Below, one piece after another: positions 52,749 through 62,720 of a DNA stretch of 64,000 nucleotides; positions within the stretch are counted from its first letter, which is position 1, and each line of letters starts with the position of its first letter. The notes under the pieces are model-generated. The model was not told the origin of the DNA. It saw nothing but the letters and a program-made list of their open reading frames with translations, and did no database searches. Origin of the DNA: Porphyra umbilicalis (Eukaryota; Rhodophyta; Bangiophyceae; Bangiales; Bangiaceae); the NCBI GenBank assembly GCA_002049455.2, contig KV918776.1, forward strand, positions 1 to 64,000, in the 5' to 3' direction. The position numbers were made by a program, and so were the translations under genes.

Positions 52749-55163
52749 TCACTCGTCCTCTTCATCATCAGTGACCTCCTTGTTCACAGCACCGCCGGTT
52801 CGGGCAGACACAGCGCCCGTCGTCCGGACCGTACGTCCCGCGCCGCGACTGCGCATGTCGCCACGCGCGGTAGGCGCCGTGACGCTGCTCCTGCCTCCCA
52901 CGTACGGCCCAGTGAGGTCAACGGCTGCCTGGTTCTTGTCGATGCGCGCCTGCGCCACCTTGAACTTGGCCGCCATCGCGTGGCGGCCGCGCGCCAGGCG
53001 CACGCGCTCTGCAGAGCCTCTCTTGTCCAGTCCCGACGCCTAGGCCACATTGGTGGTCGCGTCGCTGTCGTCGCTTGATGCGACGTCCGGCTTCTTGCCG
53101 CCCCCCGCGGCCATCGCGGCCGACGCGGCCGCAGCTGCGCTCGCGCTCGCTGCAGTGGCCGACTTGGTCGATGGCGACGCGCCCCGCACCGCGACGGCCC
53201 CGCTGGCCACGGCCGCCGGCGCCGTGGCATTGATGGCCGCCATGCCGATGTTGAACATGTCCTTCCGCATGGCCTCAAAGAACGTCTTGGCCTCGTCTGT
53301 GCCCTTGTTTTCGGCCAAGTTGAAGAACGCGGCCGCCGCGCGCTTGGACTCGAGCTGCGTCCGCTTGGAAGCCTCCGAAACCATCGCCTCCATCGTCTTT
53401 CTCGAGCGCACGAGCTCCACACCGAGGACGCCCGCGCTCTCTTGCATGTCCTCTTTGTTGTTGCGCATGCGCTTGGCCGCCTTGACGCCCATGTCCGGTC
53501 GCGGCTGGAGAGCGGGACGCTTCCCGTGTGAGGGCTTGTCGCCGCCGCCGTTGCCATCATCGCCGCCGTCAACGTCCAGCTGACCACCAATGCCGTGAAA
53601 GCCGTCGGCGACGGCGTTGGCGTCGGCCGCCGCCCCGCTGAACTTGTCCATGTCTCTCAGCACGCGCCACATCGGGATGCACGCGCACATCACAACGTGA
53701 CCGGACCGCTCTGCCCGCGCCTTTCCCTGCCGCTCGCGCTCGTCGTCCGAGCACGCGTCCTGCCGCACTGCTTGGTACGCCGACACGCCAGAGAAGAGGC
53801 CCGCGGAGGCGCGCACGAGGTCCTCCTCAGTCAGCCCCCCCGTCAGCTGCTTCTTGTCGGACACCACCTTGAAGAAATGTGCGAAGCGCTGCACGTCGGG
53901 CGCGATCTTGCGCGCAAACTGCGTCTGCATGGAGCCCACCGTGCGCTCGCTCCATCGGCCCTTCAGGTCACTGGGCTTCAGGCTCTTGGGGATGCGCTGC
54001 ACGAAGTCCTCCTTAATGGTGTCCCAGAGACCGTCCTTCGACCGATCCGCGCCCATATCCGACCGCTGCGCCACCAACTTGAACGCCTCACAGAGAGCCA
54101 CCTGCTCGCCGACCGTCCACACCTTTCCCTTGCCGTTGCCTTGGCCCTTTTTCTTCGCGCTTGCGCCACCCCCGCGGCGAGGACCGCCGCTCGCGCGGCG
54201 CCCTTGGTGCTGCGGCGTCGGCGCACCGCCGGTGCTGGATGATGCGACGCTCCCGCCCGAAGACTGGTTCCACTCGCTCTCGTCACCGCCGCCAGCCCCA
54301 CCAAGGTTCGACATTGTTGGTCGCGGCTTCGTTCCCCGTCGGGTGCCAGCTGCTCGCTTCTCACGAGAACGGGTACGTCCCGACTTGTCCGACTCTGTGT
54401 CGCTTGGTGGACCGCGGCCGACCAGTGCGCTCTTACCGGGCGCCCCGCCAGCAACGGCGCCAGCCTCTGACCCACTTGCGTTTCCGCGGGCAACCGGCGT
54501 GGCGGCCACCAATGTCGGCGCCACGGAGCCCGCTTCACCGGCGGAGCGCTCGTCCAAGATAGCACGACGGGCGCCAGAAGCAGCGGCACCTCGAGGCTTG
54601 TACGGGACACAGCGGTCAGACAAGATGGGAGGGTTGGGCGGAGGAGTCGTTCCAGAAGCGAGCGCTTCCTTCACACGACACGCGTGCAAGCGCCGGACGA
54701 ACTCCTCGACACCGAGGTCGCTGGCGCGCCGCAGGCCCGCCAGGTGCCGGCGCCGATCAGTCCGCGCCTTCTTCGAAGGGGTTGGAGCCGCCTCGTTGAC
54801 GCCAATAACGTCGCCGCCACCCAGAGCTGCGCCAGACTTGGCCGGCGCCACACCGGTGGTTGCTGCCGACGCACGCAGCGACGCGCAACCGCCGGCAGCC
54901 GTGGTCGTCCCGCCCGTCCGGGACGTCGCCGCTGCAGTGTCGGCGCCTGCTGTCGCGGACGGCAGCCGCAGTGCCGCTCGCACCGCGGGAGGCGCCGCCC
55001 CGCCCGTGCCACGGGCCGTAGCAGGCTCGAGCCCAGGGGGGGGAGAAGACTCGTCCAACGGGTTGCGCACCCGCTGGTAGCGAAAGCCAGGAGGTAGAGG
55101 GGGGAGTGGGGGAGACGGCGGGGCGTCGCCATCGGCCGACTTTGAAAGGGGGAAGTCGGGCAT
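52749..55163 (-). CDS. Harbinger Myb/SANT-like accessory protein
   Basis: The second gene of the Harbinger element. Family knowledge: the Myb-like partner binds subterminal DNA and helps bring the transposase to the nucleus and to the ends. The frame is open from Met at 55163 (MPDFPLSKSADGDAPPSPP) for 707 codons. The N-terminal 340 residues are Pro/Ala/Ser/Gly-rich with basic patches (KKARTDRRRHLAG). The trihelix-like Myb domain is at about residues 348-430: VWTVGEQVALCEAFKLVAQ, GLWDTIKEDFVQRI, DLKGRWSERTVGSMQTQFAR. A helical, charged region follows (about 560-650: MEAMVSEASKRTQLESKRAA, FFEAMRKDMFNIGMAAIN), perhaps for dimerisation. A TAG at 53040-53042 ends it. The same frame then stays open for about 97 codons (RHAMAAKFKVAQARIDKNQA ... 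VTDDEEDE) to a stop at 52749, so the TAG may be a recent nonsense change. It converges on the transposase gene. Confidence 0.8.
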
Positions 55164-56442
55164 GGCGGCTTGCTGTGTCGCGAAACGTACGGCACAGCGA
55201 CAGCAGTGGACACACCGTCCGTCGACGGCGAAAAAGGGCGGATGCAGCGCCGTTGCGGAACGGGCCGCAGACAGCGGGCACGTTCACGTTCAACGTACAC
55301 TTTCACCCGTGCGGTCCCCGCAAGCAGACAGCCGAAAGCACAGGACCTAAGTCCACTGACATTGTTGGTTGCCCCCATGCTACCTGCCAACGACGACTGC
55401 GGCACCGCCCCCAATGGCCCTCCCAGGCGCGCTCAGAACGGTGCGACCGGGCCACAAAAGTGTGCCGGACCCCACAAACGGCGTTCGTGGACTGCCTGAT
55501 CGGATGTACCGAGAGGCTCACACGAGCCGTCCGTTGACAGGCCCGATGCCCCACAAGACCCGTGACCCAGAGGGAGACTGACGGTCGGTTTCCTCGACAG
55601 GCGTGCACCGTACCTCTCGATCTCGGCGCCGGACACCTGGGGGCCCGCCGTCAGCCATCACGCACTCGCGAGTGAGTGGACGTTCGCACTGAGATATTGT
55701 TCACGAGGCTGTCAAGGACACCGCCCCGAAATCCCTGGCACTTGTCCCCACGTCCCGGGGGACACACCACGGACGCTCAGGTGGACACACACGAGTGCCG
55801 ATGAGACCGCCAGCGCGATCCATTTCTCAATTCTGGCCCGTCCTCGGCCCTCTGGAGGCACCCAAGGCGTCACAGGAGGAGTGACTGCGCGGTGCAATCG
55901 GTCTGAGTCAGCAGATAGTGGCAGGCACGCAGCAGAGGTGCACAGGGGCGCAGCCCTTGTGCCACGCGCATGGCTCTCGAGCCACCCATTTGCGCGGTTT
56001 GTCAGGCCACTGTGGCCGCTGGCGACGGTTCGACCGCCATGATTCAGGCTCCAACACCTTCCACAGCCTGGGGCGGTGCGACCGCAACACACGTCACGCA
56101 CTCGAGCGGATTCGATCCAGATTGGTACCGAAAGGCCTCCACGTGTCTCGCTAGATTGCCTTGATTTGGGCGATTTGGGCTCCGTTCACACGCTTTCCGT
56201 GACATGTTCGGCACGTATTGGACAGACGCCTCTTCATTTCGATACTGGCGACGACGCTGATACGTGTCCTCCGTTGGCAACCACGAAGTGCGGCCAACAA
56301 CGTCGAGGCCAACGGCGCTCAGATCTTCGAAAGGTAGCCCACTCTGTTTCACTCATTACATTGCCCGTTGGCAACGCGTTGGCCCGTTGGCAACTGACCA
56401 CTCGCAGGGACACACGTAGCGGTTTCATTTCACAGTTTCAGA
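55164..56442. promoter_or_regulatory. Harbinger right noncoding flank with subterminal Myb-core cluster
   Basis: Upstream of the Myb-like gene and up to the right terminal repeat. No coding signal. Between about 56268 and 56450 the motif CCGTTGGC / GCCAACG occurs several times (CTCCGTTGGCAAC, GAGGCCAACGG, GCCCGTTGGCAACGCGTTGG, CCCGTTGGCAAC, ACCGTTGGCCC). This mirrors the left subterminal region and probably includes the promoter of the Myb-like gene. The binding role is inferred. Confidence 0.55.
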
Positions 56443-56474
56443 CCGTTGGCCCGGCATTGGTGGGAATGCTCTTA
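56443..56474. repeat. Harbinger right terminal inverted repeat
   Basis: Inverted partner of 47609-47640, reading CGTTGGCCCGGCATTGGTGG then GAATGCTCTTA. The D repeat resumes immediately after. Confidence 0.82.
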
Positions 56475-57467
56475 GGGCCATCGCAGTGGTGCTCGACGCG
56501 TCGTCGGCGCAAGCGGGGCGGCCGGCCGCACCGGCGTATTCCCGCCGCGTTTGCCCAAAGGTGATCGTCGCCGCCGCCGCCGCGCGCACAAACGCGTCTG
56601 CGCTGACTGAGGCGGGCGGCGGCGTCGGCGGCGGCGGCCGCGGCGCGGCCGCAGACGGCGGCAGCGTGGCGGCGGCCGACGGCGGCGCCGACGCGGCTGC
56701 GGCCGCTGACGCGCCTCACCCCAACACGGTCGCGGAAGCCCCCTCCTTCGCTCCAGCGACTGCCCGACTGACGGGCGACGCACTGCGGAAAGACTGGGAC
56801 GGGTGGGCGGCGATAGTAACGGCCAACCTCTGTGCCGCCGCGGGCGCCGCCGCCGCGGGTGCTGACGGCGCTTCCACCGCCGCGTGTGCTGACCGCCCCG
56901 CCGCCGACTCCCGCTCACCGTCAAGGCGCTCGTCGCTCACGTGCTGGAAGTCGGCGGGGACGACGCTGTGCCTGCCGCCTGCACGGCGTTTCTGGCCCAC
57001 CAATACGGCGCAGAGGCGGCGCAGCTGGGGAGGGCCCTCGAAGGGCGCGCACTTCTGCAGCGGCGCGGTCGGCGGCCGTTGGGGGGGGGGAGGGGAGCCC
57101 CGCCGGGGTTGCGCCCCGCCGACGCGTCGGGCCGCAGCGAAGGGGGGGGGCGGGGGGCGGCCGCCACTTGGCCGCGGCGGCAGCGGTGTTGCGTGATCGA
57201 CAATGTCATTTGACTCATATGGTTGGTCGCGTGTCAGTCGCTGATTGGCACTAAGTTGGATTAACAAATCAGCATCGGCCGAATAGTACTGAAACATATG
57301 CGCAAAATCAGAGGTCACTAATTTGCGCAGATTATGCCAGAAACCGGCAAAGCCGGATGCGTATTCGCCGCTGAGGTGCTCACGTGGTGCTACCGTCTGC
57401 GACACATTCATCCTCCCTGCGCGACTCTCTGGCGACACTTCGTCGTGTTGTGTCGCCATTGTGTCGC
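56475..57467 (+). repeat. Repeat D3: right half of the split D element
   Basis: Continues D2 colinearly with D1 (GTCGTCGGCGCAAGCGGGGC and on). It includes a segment encoding DALRKDWDGWAAIVTANLC and another encoding AFLAHQYGAEAAQLGRALEG, each with a D1 counterpart. From about 57195 it is AT-rich (TGACTCATATGGTTGGTCGC, TAGTACTGAAACATATG) and ends shortly after a hairpin at 57430-57458. Confidence 0.65.
57430..57458. repeat. 3' subterminal hairpin of the D family (D3)
   Basis: TGGCGACAC, an 11-nt loop, then GTGTCGCCA: a perfect 9-bp stem close to the 3' end. The same stem is present in D4 at 60844-60872 (inverted element). It resembles the terminal hairpins of some rolling-circle elements, but no CTRR end was confirmed. 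Confidence 0.55.
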
Positions 57468-57508
57468 CCATCAGGTACCAAAGAGTCACCTCGACCACGA
57501 CCGCCGAC

Positions 57509-59740
57509 GATCTCAAGGTCGTGGCTTTTCGACTCTGCAGCTTTTGCACACATGTGCTGGATGCGCGCGTGCTTTACGGTCTGCCAGACGAACATAGGAC
57601 GGAGCGGCACGATGGGCGACAAGGGGTCCGTAGCAACGGCGGGCCCCGGAACTGTCGTACTCAACGTCACCGTCAAGGAAACCACGCGAAAGATCAGGTC
57701 GAAGAATGTACTTTGTGCTCCCTCTATGAGATTCAACGTATCGTCGGACGGCATCACGGAGAAACGCGGTGCGAAATTGTCATTTAGAAGCCGTCAGGCG
57801 ATCATAAGGACAGGCGACGAGGGCGCTGCGTGCAGCAAGGAATATTCAGAGCTCTTTCACCCGGACATGACTGGAATATCGCATGTTTCTGCGGTTGCCG
57901 CTCTGCCGCTCTGGCATGAGCGCCTCGAGCATGTTGAAGTGGCTGGCGTTAAGCAGATGACTAAGCATAAGGACATCGACTGACTCGAGTGCTCTTTCAC
58001 GGCGTCCAAGGACGTCTGTGAGCCGTGCGTGTTTTGACAGGCGGATATGACGCCTATGCCTTGTGCAGGAGGAGGTCGAGTCACCGAAGGCCTGCAGATC
58101 GTGCACTCGGACCTGGGAGGGCCAATCTCAGAGCCGTCGCGTGGCGGTGCGCTCTATTTTGGCACCTTCGCCGAAGAAGTATCGTGCTGGACGGTCGTGG
58201 TCCTCTTCCAGGGGAAGAGAGGTCTCTCCGCGGTGTACAAGAAGTGGCTGACTAAGGCCCAGCTGCACACAGAGAGCAAGATCAGGGTCCTGCGCTACGA
58301 CCATGGCGGCGAGGATGTGTCGAACGCGTTAAAGGCTCTTCACGATGAGCACGGCGCGAGGCACCGAACGGCAGTGCCCGACACGCCGCAACAGAACAAC
58401 CCTGCTCTGCGACTGGACTTGTGTAGCGCACCAGAATGTGTCGTGTCCTATTCGCCTTGCAGTATCCAGATTGACGCGATGGTGGAACCGCCGACGAAGG
58501 CACGAAGCGTCCTGGTTGCCGAGAAAAAAGTAGCCGAGGACGCAGAAGATGTGGAGGAGGTTTCCGGAGACGACATTGTCGAAAACGAGTTGAGCTTGCG
58601 CTCTGCGAGTGACGGCGAATCCGTAGATGCTGACGATGACGGCAAGGATGACAAGCAAAACGATCAATCTGAACAGTCGGCGGACGTCAATCAAGGTTGT
58701 GGCGGTTTCGAAGACAAGTTGCGTCGAAGCGGCAGAGCGTGGCGACCACGTGTCGAGTCCTGGAACACGGTGACCCTCGTTGCTCACAATGCGCCCATGA
58801 CGTAAGGACTTGAAGTTCAAGAGCAAAAATCGGCGAAATGGCAGATTGCCATGGACGAGGAAATGGAGGCCATCCGCAAGAACAATACTTGGAGCTTGAC
58901 GTATCACTCGGCCAGTCGACAGATGCTGAATGTTAAGTGGGTTAACCAGGTCAAGAACAAGGTGGACACGACCCGGAACAACACAAAGCGGCTCAAGGCG
59001 CGCCTGTGCTACTGGGCAGCCGACAGATCAAGGGGCAAGACTTCAGCAAGACGTTCGCACCGGTGACCGATTTCAATACCATCCGATGCATCCTGGCGGT
59101 GACGGCGGCGAACAGGTGGGAGCTATTGCTCATCCCCGAGTTTTGTCCTGGGGGACTGAGACGGGGACTGAACATGAGTACAGGCAATATGATGGTGTAA
59201 AACGACAGTAAGAGGGAAGTGAAGCCAATAGAAAGCCCCCATTCGGTGCCAGGACATTGCATCCAGCAGAACTCTCTGTTTTTTGCCGATTGATCCGCTT
59301 TCCTTGTCATGGAGCCAGCTGCATGCGCGAGATCTTTATCCTTTGTACTCTCACCTGCACAGATGTGCAGAAAAACGTAGGAGCTGATGCTGAATTTCTG
59401 GCTACATGGGCACATGAAAGCAATCAGGAGCAAAAAGTCAGTCCCAGGGGCGCATCTGATTAGTGGAAAGAGACGGTCCGCAAGTCAGTCTCTGTCTACG
59501 AGGACACTATTCGAGCATCAGCAATACAGCAGATGGACATGAAGACGGCCTTCGTCAACGCCGAACTTGACGACGAGATCTGACTGCATCAGCCAGACGG
59601 TTTTGTCGCTCCGTCTTATCTTGACAAAACGTGTGGTGTTCTTCGAGCGCTGTATGGGCTGAAAGGTGCCTAAAAAATGTGATAAGCAAAGCTCGACGAC
59701 TTTCTCAAGGCGCAGGGTTTCCATAACGTTGTGGGCGGTC
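57509..59740 (+). mobile_element. Copia-3: decayed Ty1/Copia fragment related to Copia-2
   Basis: Plus strand, starting in the protease (SWLFDSAAFAHMCWM) and running through the GAG-pre-integrase region (LPLWHERLEHVEVAGVKQM), integrase (IVHSDLGGPISEPSRGGALY), the acidic linker, the RT start (WQIAMDEEMEAIRKNNTW) and RT fingers (QQMDMKTAFVNAELDDE). The rest of RT, RNase H and both LTRs are absent. A stretch of about 390 bp (59132-59524) of unrelated sequence interrupts RT. There are many breaks, perhaps ten or more. It is closest to Copia-2 of the elements here. Confidence 0.8.
59132..59524. other. Unrelated insert in Copia-3 RT
   Basis: About 390 bp of lower-GC sequence between two parts of the Copia-3 RT. 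It carries no recognised motif and no clear terminal repeats; TTGCTCA-like sequence near the left edge and GAGCATCAGCA near the right may be remnants of its ends. It could be a small non-autonomous element. Confidence 0.45.
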
Positions 59741-59784
59741 GTGCCCAATGTGACTCTTCCGTTGTGTACTTGGGGACAGAACAA

Positions 59785-60828
59785 GGCTGTTAACATAAGC
59801 CCTCACGTTATCTCGTATAAGAGCTGTTATCTCCTTAGCAAAAGATCAGAGTCCGGAACGCTCTGTTACGCTTATTAATATTCGTCGCACGTACGTAAGT
59901 GCACTTGAGAGGGATAAATGCAAAACAAGTTCGCAATATAGTTGTTCGATATTTTCGACCATTTCTTTGGTTGCGGCTTCAATTGCGTGCCACGCTGGTT
60001 TTGGCAGCGCTTGGGCACCTCGCTTCACCGCGCGAGCCTCTCGTTGCTGCATTGTCGTGGCCGTGATGCGCCTTCCCCTGTCTCTCTCTCGCTTCCTCCC
60101 CCCCCCCTTGCCTGGGCGCCCCACTCTCCAACCCAGCGGTGCTGTCACGACGCGGACATGGCTCCCAAGCAGGCGCCAGGCGGCGATCACCACGTGCCGA
60201 CGACTGCCCGCGAGCGACTGAGTGCAGGTCACCCGCCCTAAGAGCCACGCCTGCTTCGACCCGCCGCTCCCCCCCCCCCCCCCGCACCCCACCTCTTTGG
60301 AGGCGCGGATGTTGACACGAGTCTCCCTCCGCGCAGCGGAGGGTAGCCGCGGCGGCGGGGCGCGGCGCCGGCAACGGCGGCGCCCTGGTCGGGGGTGGGG
60401 GGGGAGCTGCGCGTGTTGCGCGGGCGGCGGCGCGCCGGTCGCCGCCGCGCCACGCCGGCGGCGCCACTGCGGTACGGCCGCGCGCGGCGTGCTGCCGCCG
60501 CTGCCGCCGCCGACGCCGCCACCGTGGCGTGACAAACGTGGCGACGGTGACACGCGTGGCGTGGCGGCACGCGCGGCGCGACTGCGGCGGCGGGGTGCTC
60601 TGGGCCGAACTCCTGGTAACACCTGCACATTTCTGGAATAAGTAGCACGATATGCTCCGATGTGCACTGGAGATCACGTATTGTTGTTGCGTTCCGTCAC
60701 AGAAAATGGTGTTTTTCTGAGACGTGTCTTCTGCTTTCATTATGTCCTAAGCTAACAGCTCGATGTTTTTTTCCGCTTACATGGCCTTTCAAGATATAAG
60801 CCATATAGACAGCCTTATGTTAACAGCC
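59785..60828. mobile_element. Element F: 1044-bp TIR element with GC-rich core
   Basis: Bounded by a perfect 15-bp inverted repeat, GGCTGTTAACATAAG at 59785-59799 and its complement at 60814-60828. The outer few hundred bases are AT-rich and the core (about 60240-60600) is highly GC-rich with a C homopolymer near 60270. Weak similarity of the two ends extends inward (GAGCTGTTA). No transposase and no convincing coding sequence. The target duplication is unclear; the right end abuts D4. Confidence 0.65.
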
Positions 60829-62720
60829 CTCATGGCGACAAAATGGCGACACAGTACGACGAAGTGTCGCCAGAGAGACGCGCAGGGGTGCTACGTGTGT
60901 CGCAGACGGCAGCACCATGGGAGCACTTCATCGGTGGATAAGCATCCGGCCGTGCCAGCTTCTGCCATAGTCTGCGGAGAGTATTTACCACTGATTTTAG
61001 GCATATGTTTCGGTGCTATTCAGCGTCTGCAGATGAGTTGATCCAATTAAATGCCAGTCAACGACTGACACGCGACCAATCATATCAGGAGGACTTTTTG
61101 GAGCGACGCTTCCAGCCGCCGCCGTGCCGCCGGTAAACCCGCCACCGTGCCGCCCCAGCCGCAGGAGCCGCCGCGCCGCCTCCCCGTGCCGCCGCCGGTA
61201 CCCGCCTGCCGCCGAGGGTCAACGCGTCGCCGGCGACGACCCCCCTTCTCCCCCATCTGCGTGCACGTCATTGACCAGCCCGCGACGGGGGGGGGGGGAG
61301 ATCGTGCCGCTCACCATCCTCTTCGACTTTCCCGTTGCCGTAGCGGCATCACCCGGTGAGCCCACCGGCCGAGGCGCCGTAACGCTGCCCGGCAGCGGCA
61401 GGCTCCGCCGGCGCCACACGGTCACGGCGACGCCACCTCCGACCCCGCCGCTTGCGCCTCCTTGCTCGGCGCGTGCCGGGGTCGGGGCTGAGCTGCGCCG
61501 ATTGACGTTGCCAACGCCACGCATGTGGATGCGCCTTTGCCGCTTGCTTCGCCCAACAGCCGCAACACTGCCACACCACCAGGTTGACGTCGGCCGCGAC
61601 GGCGCCCTGTGGTAGGCTCACAGTCGCTGCTGGCAGAAATGGCGCAGCCGCACCGATCTAGTTCGGCGCCCGAGTGAGCGCACGCCGCGGTTGGCGCCGC
61701 GGTGCCGCCCCTCGCCGCCGCCGACCCCTGCGTCACGACCCAGCGCTCCGCGACACCGGCGGCGCAACCCTCTCCTTCCCTTGCTCGCGGCTCGCGCGTC
61801 GTGGCAGGCCCGTGTAACATGAGGATGGACGGGCCAGACGCCCGTGCCGCCGACACCGCGGACGCTGCCGCGTTGCTGTTGCCGCCCGCCTCCTTGCCGC
61901 GGGGTGCGGGAGGCGGCGGTCGGATTTGCGGACCTGTTCCCGCTGCTTGCCGCCGCTGCCGCTCGCTGCCTGACAGCAGCCGGCCGCGGACCGCGCCAGC
62001 ACTCCGCAGCCACACGTCACTGCCGAGGCGTTGCGGCCCGCAACCGCCCGCCGCCCCTGTCTCGCCGCCAGTCCCTGGCGCCTTCGGCCGACCGGGACTA
62101 GCCCGCGCTGCCTGTGGCCGCGAAGGCACACGAGCAGGCCCTTCCGGCGACGCCGGGCGCGCTGCGGCCGGCCGTCCCGGCAAGCCGGAGTCATCGCGGC
62201 TGTCACCGGTGCCCCCTGCCGTCGCCACCTTTGCAGCCACGCCGCCGCCGGTCCGCCGCGCCTACCATCCCAGTGGCGGCCTCCGACACCACCGCCCCCC
62301 CGCGGCGTCGACAGCGGAGTCGGCCAGGTCCGTCGCCACGGCCTCGATCTACAGCGGCCGCGCCCACTGTCGCCCGGCCCCCTTTTCCTTCCCCTCCCGC
62401 AGCTACCGCCATCTCTCCCGACACCACAGCCACCGCCAGCACCACCGCCACGCGAACGCCACGACTAGATTTGGGGCCAGCGCGCGGGCGGTGGGGTCGG
62501 GGAATGGGCGCAGGCCGCCAAGGGTGCCCTTCGCGCCCGCAAATAGAGGCTGTTGGAGCCTCTCCTGCCCACGCCAGTGCTCTGGGGCCACTCATTAGAA
62601 TCAAGGCCAGCGCCAACCAATCATTTTGCGGGAAACACATGAATACGAGAGCAGAACAATGCGCACATTGCTCATATCCCACGAAAGTCGTATCATAACA
62701 CCTCGCCGCAGGGCAGAACC
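60829..62720 (-). repeat. Repeat D4: D-family ends with a different GC-rich interior
   Basis: A minus-strand element. In element sense its 5' end (62560-62700) matches D1 (GCATTGTTCTGCTC, AATGATTGGTTGGCGC). Its 3' end (60830-61090) matches D3 (ATATGATTGGTCGCGTGTCA, then the hairpin and TGTCGCCAT). The interior (about 61100-62550) is GC-rich but does not align with the D1 or D2/D3 interior. The long Ala/Pro/Arg frames in it are compositional as far as I can see. Confidence 0.6.

Larger units (their letters stand above)
47609..56474. mobile_element. PIF/Harbinger DNA transposon, apparently whole (8.9 kb)
   Basis: Terminal inverted repeats of about 30 bp: the left end reads TAAAAGCATTCCCAACAATG and continues GTCGGGCCAACG; the reverse complement of the right end reads TAAGAGCATTCCCACCAATG and continues CCGGGCCAACG. 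TAA on the left and TTA on the right fit an imperfect TWA duplication. Inside are the two genes expected of an autonomous Harbinger: a DDE transposase (plus) and a Myb/SANT-like protein (minus), convergent. The D repeat on either side is colinear once the element is set aside. Length is large for the family because of a minisatellite and long noncoding flanks. Confidence 0.85.
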
